A stretch of 64,000 nt of DNA from Dactylosporangium sucinum (lineage in GTDB: Bacteria > Actinomycetota > Actinomycetes > Mycobacteriales > Micromonosporaceae). Positions within the stretch are counted from its first letter, which is position 1. The number at the start of each line of letters is the position of its first letter. Position numbers and translations under genes: made by a program. The notes beneath the pieces were generated by a model that was not told the origin of the DNA, ran no database searches, and was given only the letters and a program-made list of their open reading frames with translations. The DNA lies in the NCBI RefSeq assembly GCF_014647515.1, contig NZ_BMPI01000006.1, positions 72,545 to 136,544 on the forward strand, given 5' to 3'. Shown here in pieces: positions 59,300 to 64,000 of the stretch.

Positions 59300-60286
59300 A
59301 TGGAGTACACGAACCTTGGGCGGACCGGGTTGTCGGTCAGCCGGCTGTGCCTGGGCACCATGAACTTCGGGCCGAAGACGACCGAGCCCGACAGCTTCGC
59401 GATCATGGACCGCGCGATCGAGCACGGCATCAACTTCTTCGACACCGCCAACGTCTACGGGTGGAAGCTCGGCGAAGGCATCACCGAGAACATCATCGGC
59501 CGCTGGATCGCCCAGGGCGGCGGCCGGCGCGAGAAGATCGTCCTGGCCACCAAGGTCTACGGCAAGATGCAGGACTGGCCCAACGGCCAGGGCCTCTCCG
59601 CCCGCCACATCATCGCCGAGGCCAACGCCTCACTGCGCCGCCTCCAGACGGATTACATCGATCTGTACCAGATGCACCACATTTCCCGCAGTACTCCTTG
59701 GGAAGAAATCTGGCAGGCGATGGAGGTCCTCGTCGCGCAGGGAAAGGTGTTGTACATCGGGAGCTCCAACTTCGCCGGATGGCACATCGCCGCCGCGCAG
59801 GAGTCGGCGCGCCGCCGCAACTTCCTCGGGCTCGTCGCCGAGCAGTGCATCTACAACCTCATGGCGCGCACGGTCGAGCTGGAGGTGCTGCCGGCGGCCC
59901 GGCAGTACGGCCTGGGGATCATCCCCTGGTCGCCGCTGCACGGCGGCCTGCTCAGCGGCGCTTTGGCCAAGCTCGCCGCGGGCGCGGCCGGCCGCTCCGG
60001 CGAGGGCCGCTCGGCCAGCGATCTGGAGAAGCACCGGGCGTCCATCGAGGCGTTCGAGAAGCTGGCCGCGGAGCTCGGCGCCGACCCGGCCAACGTCGCG
60101 CTGGCCTGGCTGCTCGCGCAGGAGGGCGTGACGGCGCCGATCATCGGCCCGCGCACCCTGGAGCAGCTCGACGGCGCGCTGGGCGCGCTCGACCTGAAGC
60201 TCGAGGACGAGACCCTGACCCGCCTCGACGAGCTGTTCCCGCCGGTCGGCAACGGCGGCCCCGGCCCCGAGGCGTGGGCCTGGTAG
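59300..60286 (+). CDS. Aldo/keto reductase
   Basis: A 328-residue (alpha/beta)8 NADPH-dependent oxidoreductase. Catalytic tetrad: Asp and Tyr in FFDTANVYGWKLGE, Lys in VLATKVYG, His in YQMHHIS. Cofactor motifs VLYIGSSNFAGW and PIIGPRTLEQL are present. ATG 59300 follows TAGGTT by 7 nt with no Shine-Dalgarno, so it is likely leaderless. The substrate is not predictable. It is convergent with thpR. Confidence 0.92.
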   Translation: MEYTNLGRTGLSVSRLCLGTMNFGPKTTEPDSFAIMDRAIEHGINFFDTANVYGWKLGEGITENIIGRWIAQGGGRREKIVLATKVYGKMQDWPNGQGLSARHIIAEANASLRRLQTDYIDLYQMHHISRSTPWEEIWQAMEVLVAQGKVLYIGSSNFAGWHIAAAQESARRRNFLGLVAEQCIYNLMARTVELEVLPAARQYGLGIIPWSPLHGGLLSGALAKLAAGAAGRSGEGRSASDLEKHRASIEAFEKLAAELGADPANVALAWLLAQEGVTAPIIGPRTLEQLDGALGALDLKLEDETLTRLDELFPPVGNGGPGPEAWAW

Positions 60287-60292
60287 GTCGCC

Positions 60293-60937
60293 TCAGGCGG
60301 TGGCGCCGGGCGGCCCGCTCAGCGCCACCGTCGCCAGCGGCTCGTACGCCGGGTTCGGCCCCAGGAAGCTCCGCACGAGTCGCAGCTCGTCGACCGGCCA
60401 CAACGGGCTCTCGTACTCGTCCAGCGCCGCCAGGTCCGCCGCCAGCTCGCCGGCGCTCAGCCGGTCTCCTGGCCGCGCGATCGTGACGTGCGGCTGCAGC
60501 GGCTTGCGGTCGAACGGCAGCCGCCGACGCCGCAACGACCGGCGTACCTCGTGCCCGAGCGCGGCCAGCCGAGATCCACCGCCCTCGGCGAGCCGGCCCC
60601 GCCGCCCGACCCCGCCGGCTTCCTGGCCGACCCCGCCGGCTTCCTCGCGGACCTTTGCCAGCAGCGTGGTGAACCGCCCACGCCCGAACCGGCCGCCGCC
60701 CGCGATCCGCACCGTCGGCGGCTCGGCCGACAGCCCGTGCAGCAGCTCGACCGCCAGGTCGGCCTGCTCGTCCGGCACGTCGCCGAGGAACGCGATCGTG
60801 ATGTGCCATCGCTCGGGCGTGGCGAGGCGGGTGGACCGCCCGGGCGGCATCGGCCGGGCCACCGCCAGGCGGCTCACCATCGCGCCGAAGTGGGCGCGGA
60901 CGTCCTCCGGCGGGTACGCCGCGATGAACAGTCTCAA
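60293..60937 (-). CDS. thpR: RNA 2',3'-cyclic phosphodiesterase (2'-5' RNA ligase family)
   Basis: A 214-residue 2H-phosphoesterase. The two catalytic motifs are HITIAFLG and HVTIARPG. A 7-residue duplication (EAGGVGQ/R) at about residues 97-113, from a 21-bp direct repeat near 60605-60646, makes it slightly longer than usual (about 180). TTG 60937 overlaps the upstream gene's stop (TTGA), so the two are coupled. It opens 2',3'-cyclic RNA phosphates or ligates 2'-5' ends; its biological role is unclear. Confidence 0.9.
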   Translation of the reverse strand: MRLFIAAYPPEDVRAHFGAMVSRLAVARPMPPGRSTRLATPERWHITIAFLGDVPDEQADLAVELLHGLSAEPPTVRIAGGGRFGRGRFTTLLAKVREEAGGVGQEAGGVGRRGRLAEGGGSRLAALGHEVRRSLRRRRLPFDRKPLQPHVTIARPGDRLSAGELAADLAALDEYESPLWPVDELRLVRSFLGPNPAYEPLATVALSGPPGATA

Positions 60938-61458
60938 CGCTGCTGGGCCCCCGCGTCGCGCAGGACCAGCCCGGCCCGCTGCAGCTCGCCCTCCAGGCGC
61001 AGCCGCTCGAGCTCCAGGTCGACGCCGTGCAGCTCGTCGAGGTGCTCCTCGACCGCGAGTTGCCGGCAGGCGGTCCGCAACCCCTCGTCGTACGCGCGCT
61101 GGACCGCGTTGAACCACACCGGCGACCGCAGGGCGATCCCGCCGCGCAGCCGGTTGAGCCGGCGGAGGTCCCCGGCGACCTGCTCGATCGGCGGGCACGA
61201 CGGCATGGGCCGCTCGCCTGCGGTGAACTCCTCGACGCCCCGGCCGAGCCGGCTCAGCTGCCAGCGCCGCCCGAGGCGGGTCTCGGTCCACCGGCCGCCG
61301 AGCGTCGAGCGCTGCTTGCGGCGCAGCCGCCGCCGGATGAACCGCCAGGTCCGTTCGAGGATTTCGTCGGCCGAGATGAGCAGCAGGCAGACCAGACACG
61401 GCGCCACGGCGATGAGCCCAATGGCGCCGGCCACGAGCAGGCCGTGCAACACGCCCAC
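60934..61458 (-). CDS. Single-span membrane protein of unknown function
   Basis: A 174-residue protein. An N-terminal hydrophobic helix (about 5-30, VAGAIGLIAVAPCLVCLLLI) is followed by a very basic stretch (RFIRRRLRRKQR) and a helical cytoplasmic part ending in a Glu/Leu-rich helix (HLDELHGVDLELERLRLEGEL). I do not recognise a family. It is translationally coupled to thpR downstream. Confidence 0.72.
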   Translation of the reverse strand: MGVLHGLLVAGAIGLIAVAPCLVCLLLISADEILERTWRFIRRRLRRKQRSTLGGRWTETRLGRRWQLSRLGRGVEEFTAGERPMPSCPPIEQVAGDLRRLNRLRGGIALRSPVWFNAVQRAYDEGLRTACRQLAVEEHLDELHGVDLELERLRLEGELQRAGLVLRDAGAQQR

Positions 61459-61592
61459 GCTTCGAGGCTAAGCCCGCACGCGCAACGATCGCCACCAATT
61501 TGCCAAATCTCGGCCGCCTCGCGGGGTGGACTTTGACCGAAGGGGTTGACACCGGACGGCCGCGAGGAGCATATTCAACCCGGCAGTTAATT

Positions 61593-61604
61593 AACCGAGT
61601 GGTT
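61593..61604 (+). promoter_or_regulatory. Candidate ArsR operator
   Basis: AACC-GAGT-GGTT is a perfect inverted repeat within the AT-rich TTAATTAACCGAGTGGTTGA, 16 bp before the GTG start of the ArsR-type gene. The position suits autorepression. Confidence 0.6.
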
Positions 61605-61620
61605 GAGGAAGGCGACGACG

Positions 61621-61965
61621 GTGGACCGGCTGAGTGAGGTGTTCGGCGCGCTCGCCGATCCGACGCGGCGGGCGATCCTGGCCCGGCTGGCGGAGGGTGA
61701 GGCGACGGTCAACCAGCTCGCCGAGCCGTTCCCGGTCAGCCTCCAGGCCATCTCCAAGCACCTGAAGGTGCTGGAGCGGGCCGGCCTGATCACCCGCGGC
61801 AAGGAGGCGCAGTGGCGGCCGTGCCGCCTCGACGCCGCGCCGCTGCGCGACGTGGCCGGCTGGGTCGCCACCTACGAGCGCTTCTGGGAAGAGCGCTACG
61901 ACCGCCTCGGTGATTACCTGCAACGACTGCAGAAGGAAGCAACCCGACCGGAGGAGCAACCATGA
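61621..61965 (+). CDS. ArsR-family transcriptional regulator
   Basis: A 114-residue winged-helix repressor: EVFGALADPTRRAILARLAE, then VSLQAISKHLKVLERAGLI (recognition helix) and REG-like KEAQWRPCRL wing. The cysteine pattern of metal sensors is absent, so it is the non-metal type that is usually paired with SRPBCC proteins. GTG 61621 is chosen because GAGGAAGG lies 8 nt upstream. It overlaps the SRPBCC gene by 4 nt (ATGA). Confidence 0.9.
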   Translation: MDRLSEVFGALADPTRRAILARLAEGEATVNQLAEPFPVSLQAISKHLKVLERAGLITRGKEAQWRPCRLDAAPLRDVAGWVATYERFWEERYDRLGDYLQRLQKEATRPEEQP

Positions 61966-62426
61966 GCCGCGACGACCTGACCGTGACCCTGCCGTCCGAC
62001 CTGGAGATCAAGATGGTGCGCGCGTTCGACGCGCCGCGCACGCTGGTGTTCGCCGCCCACGCCGAGCCCGAGCACCTCAAGCACTGGTGGGGCCGGGGCA
62101 ACCCGCTCGACATCCAGCTGGACTTCCGCCCCGGCGGCAAGTACCGCATCGTGGAGCACGCCGACGGCGAGGAGTACGCGTTCCGCGGTGAGTACCTGGA
62201 GATCCAGGAGCCCGAGCGGATCGTGTGGACCTTCGAGTTCGAGGGCATGCCGGGCCACGTGTGCGTCGAGACGATCGAGTTCACCGAGGAGGCCGGCAAG
62301 ACCACGATCACCAGCCTCACCCGCTTCGACACCAAGGAGGACCGCGACGGCATGGCCGCCTCGGGCATGGCGGAGGGCGCCAGCACCTCCTACGACGCCC
62401 TGGCCACCTACCTGGAGAAACTCTGA
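61962..62426 (+). CDS. SRPBCC/AHSA1-domain protein
   Basis: A 154-residue START-fold protein of the AHSA1 type: MVRAFDAPRTLVFAAHAEPEHLKHWWG, GGKYRIVEHADGEEYAFRGEYLEI, and GMAASGMAEGASTSYDALATYL. ArsR-SRPBCC pairs are common in actinomycetes; the SRPBCC protein probably binds a small hydrophobic ligand. It is coupled by overlaps to both neighbours. Confidence 0.9.
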   Translation: MSRDDLTVTLPSDLEIKMVRAFDAPRTLVFAAHAEPEHLKHWWGRGNPLDIQLDFRPGGKYRIVEHADGEEYAFRGEYLEIQEPERIVWTFEFEGMPGHVCVETIEFTEEAGKTTITSLTRFDTKEDRDGMAASGMAEGASTSYDALATYLEKL

Positions 62427-62971
62427 TGGGCAGGCTCGTCGTCACGGCCCAGATGTCGGCGGACGCGAGCATCGGCCCGTCGATCGGCTGGTACCAGCCG
62501 GGCGGCGCCCACGAGCAGGCCGGCGAGGACGAGGTCCGCCTGGCCGACGCCTTCCTGCTGGGCCGCAGGACCTACGCGGCCCTGGCCCCGATCTGGCTGG
62601 CCACGAGCGGCACCTTCGCCGACGAGGTCAACGCCAAGCCGAAGTACGTGGCCTCTAGAAGCGGTTCCCTGACGGAGCCCCTCGACTGGAACGCCAAGCC
62701 GATCGCGGGCGCCCTGCCCGAAGCCGTGCGCGCCCTGAAGTCCGAGCACCCTGGCAACCTGCTGACCTACGGCTGCGGCGAGTTCGCATACGAGCTGGTC
62801 AGCCACGGCCTGGTGGACGAGCTGCACCTCTGGGTCCACCCGGTCATCTGGAGCGAGCCGTCCCGCCCGCTGCACGGCCTGGGCCACGTACGGATGCGTC
62901 TGAAGGCCAGCACGGCCTTCCCCAACGGCGTGGTCCTCAACGTCTACGAGCCACTCCCGACCGACACCTGA
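62426..62971 (+). CDS. DHFR/RibD-like reductase-fold protein
   Basis: A 181-residue protein of the RibD C-terminal/dihydrofolate reductase-like family: MGRLVVTAQMSADASI, DAFLLGRRTYAALAPIW, LLTYGCGEFAYELVSHGLVDELHLWVHPVI. It starts in a TGATG overlap with the SRPBCC gene, completing a three-gene operon under the ArsR regulator. Such proteins probably reduce a small molecule with NADPH; the substrate is unknown. Confidence 0.88.
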   Translation: MGRLVVTAQMSADASIGPSIGWYQPGGAHEQAGEDEVRLADAFLLGRRTYAALAPIWLATSGTFADEVNAKPKYVASRSGSLTEPLDWNAKPIAGALPEAVRALKSEHPGNLLTYGCGEFAYELVSHGLVDELHLWVHPVIWSEPSRPLHGLGHVRMRLKASTAFPNGVVLNVYEPLPTDT

Positions 62972-62983
62972 CCGGGGTGATCC

Positions 62984-63030
62984 CGGCAATCCCGGCGCCC
63001 ATCGAGGCCCCGGGATTGCCGAGTTTGCCC
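62984..63030 (+). terminator. Strong hairpin after the ArsR operon
   Basis: Perfect 12-bp arms CGGCAATCCCGG (62984-62995) and CCGGGATTGCCG (63010-63021) with a 14-nt loop lie 13 bp past the stop and are followed by AGTTTGCCC. Between here and 63245 I see no gene. Confidence 0.75.
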
Positions 63031-63244
63031 AGCCGTGGGGGTGGGCCCAACGTGTAGCCCGTCACGGCGGTAAGAGCGGCGGGCGGGTGGACCCGCCGCG
63101 AGGTCACGGCCGTGACCGCCCCTGCGGGCGGCGGACTCGGCGAACCTGGCAGGGCGGAAGCAGCGGGACTCGGCCGGCGGCGCCCCCTCGCCGCCGCCGA
63201 CCCAGCCCTGCTGCCGGCTCCGTAGGCCCGGCCGGAAGGTGCCG

Positions 63245-64000
63245 CTACTGGGTCGACGCGACCAGCACCGAGCGGAACTCCCTCAAGGCCTCCTCGTCAC
63301 CTTCCACCGCGACGAGCGGTTGCGCATCGGCCGTCGGGCTGGACTCTCGTGCCCAGAGCCAGCGCAGCACCGGGGTGGCCGCGCCGTGGATCACCGCGTC
63401 GGCGTCGGGCAGCGTGGACGGCGCGGCGTCGGTGACCGTCACCGCGTCGGGGTCGGTGCGGACCAGCCAGGCCGGGCCGTCGGTGACCCGGACGGCCAGC
63501 GTGCGGCCCTTGGCCGCGCTCAGGGCGGCGGTGAACTCGCCGGGCCAGGCGTGGGTGCCGTAGTCGACGAACAGCTTGAGGACCTCGTCGATGCCGTCGA
63601 CGGCGAGGTCGTCCGGGATCGGGGCGACCGGGGCCTGGAGGGCCAGCTCGGCGTCGATGCGGTGGATGACCGACTCCTGCGCCATGCGGCGGATCCAGAA
63701 GCGGACGGTCTGGTCGGGCTTGTGCCAGGTCGGGGTCGGGTCGGCGTCGGCGCGGCGGGCGAACTCCTCGATCAGCGCACCGTAGGCCCGGTCGAGCAGG
63801 GCGACCGGCGCCTCCGCCGCCAGCTCGTCCGGCGGCCAGGGATCGGGGAAGGCGCCGTCGCGCATCGTCGTCGCCTTGTGCAGATAGACCTCCGCGACGT
63901 GGCGGACCAGATCCGCCGTCGTCCAGTCCGGGCAGCTCGGGACCGGGGCCCCGAGGTCCCGGCCCGCGACGGTGCGCAACCTCAGATAGTCGTCGGCGAG
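63245..64000 (-). CDS. Mycothiol-dependent maleylpyruvate isomerase-family protein (5' end outside window)
   Basis: At least 252 codons remain open to the window edge. CPDWTTADLVRHVAEVYLHKA is the DinB-like MDMPI N-terminal motif with its His ligand; QESVIHRIDAELALQAP has the second metal-site pattern; a sterol-carrier-like C-terminal domain follows (KGRTLAVRVTDGPAWLVRT). The reading frame continues to base 64000 (LADDYLRLRTVAG), so the start codon lies beyond. These proteins are thiol S-transferases or isomerases using mycothiol in actinomycetes; the exact reaction is unknown. Confidence 0.88.
   Translation of the reverse strand, partial: LADDYLRLRTVAGRDLGAPVPSCPDWTTADLVRHVAEVYLHKATTMRDGAFPDPWPPDELAAEAPVALLDRAYGALIEEFARRADADPTPTWHKPDQTVRFWIRRMAQESVIHRIDAELALQAPVAPIPDDLAVDGIDEVLKLFVDYGTHAWPGEFTAALSAAKGRTLAVRVTDGPAWLVRTDPDAVTVTDAAPSTLPDADAVIHGAATPVLRWLWARESSPTADAQPLVAVEGDEEALREFRSVLVASTQ

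Overview
This is a 64 kb chromosomal segment of a high-GC actinomycete, most likely a Micromonosporaceae member (Actinoplanes, Dactylosporangium or Micromonospora relatives). The pointers are strong G/C bias at third codon positions, frequent GTG/TTG starts, several apparently leaderless starts, sepH, an lprG-p55 pair, two DUF6401-like paralogues, a DUF2637 protein and an actinobacterial-type c-di-AMP (ydaO) riboswitch. I saw no rRNA, tRNA, CRISPR array, prophage or intact transposase.

Layout. 1-12.1 kb is a sugar-catabolism island: a LacI regulator, a Gfo/Idh/MocA enzyme with a DeoR regulator, a GH4 glycosidase, an AgaS-like SIS isomerase, a binding protein with two permeases but no ATPase, two PfkB-superfamily kinases and a class II (GatY-like) aldolase. 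A 9-base motif, AAACGAGCA, sits before the DeoR/GH4, SIS and kinase genes and is a candidate DeoR operator. 12.2-20.8 kb holds a secreted CBM6/DUF1996 protein, a lone receiver, a two-component pair, an MFS-MarR unit with a palindrome over its start codon, and two membrane proteins. 20.8-25.5 kb mixes palindromic repeats, a decayed histidine-kinase tail, a ribbon-helix-helix/DUF2637 pair, a DedA-like protein, and a c-di-AMP riboswitch ahead of a secreted hydrolase-like protein. 25.5-27.5 kb has ilvE and a spermidine-synthase-like gene.

27.6-35.3 kb is a complete form I carbon monoxide dehydrogenase operon (coxM-S-L, an XdhC-YHS fusion, coxD-E-G); CoxL carries the AYxCSFR active-site loop. 35.4-38.1 kb encodes a modular GH9 cellulase behind a perfect CebR-type box. 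38-49.7 kb contains secreted, envelope and transport genes: a phytase-like esterase, a CAP protein, PspC, P55/LprG, NagZ-like GH3, a thioesterase, a MalK/MsiK-type ATPase that might power the ATPase-less sugar transporter, and a DUF4230 protein. 49.7-64 kb is mostly metabolic or conserved: acyl-CoA dehydrogenase, nitroreductase, aldose epimerase, MFS, pdxH, citrate synthase, serC, sepH, an aldo/keto reductase, ThpR, an ArsR-SRPBCC-reductase operon, and a mycothiol-dependent isomerase-family gene cut by the window edge.

The most unusual content is repetitive. (i) A pair of palindromes, A then B, recurs three times in intergenic DNA. (ii) A second palindrome family starts with GATCTTGC. (iii) A 26-bp sequence begins at the stop codons of coxS and pdxH. 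(iv) Tandem repeats span or follow the stop codons of several genes. (v) 15-bp in-frame repeats are inserted at the same structural position in two neighbouring sugar kinases.
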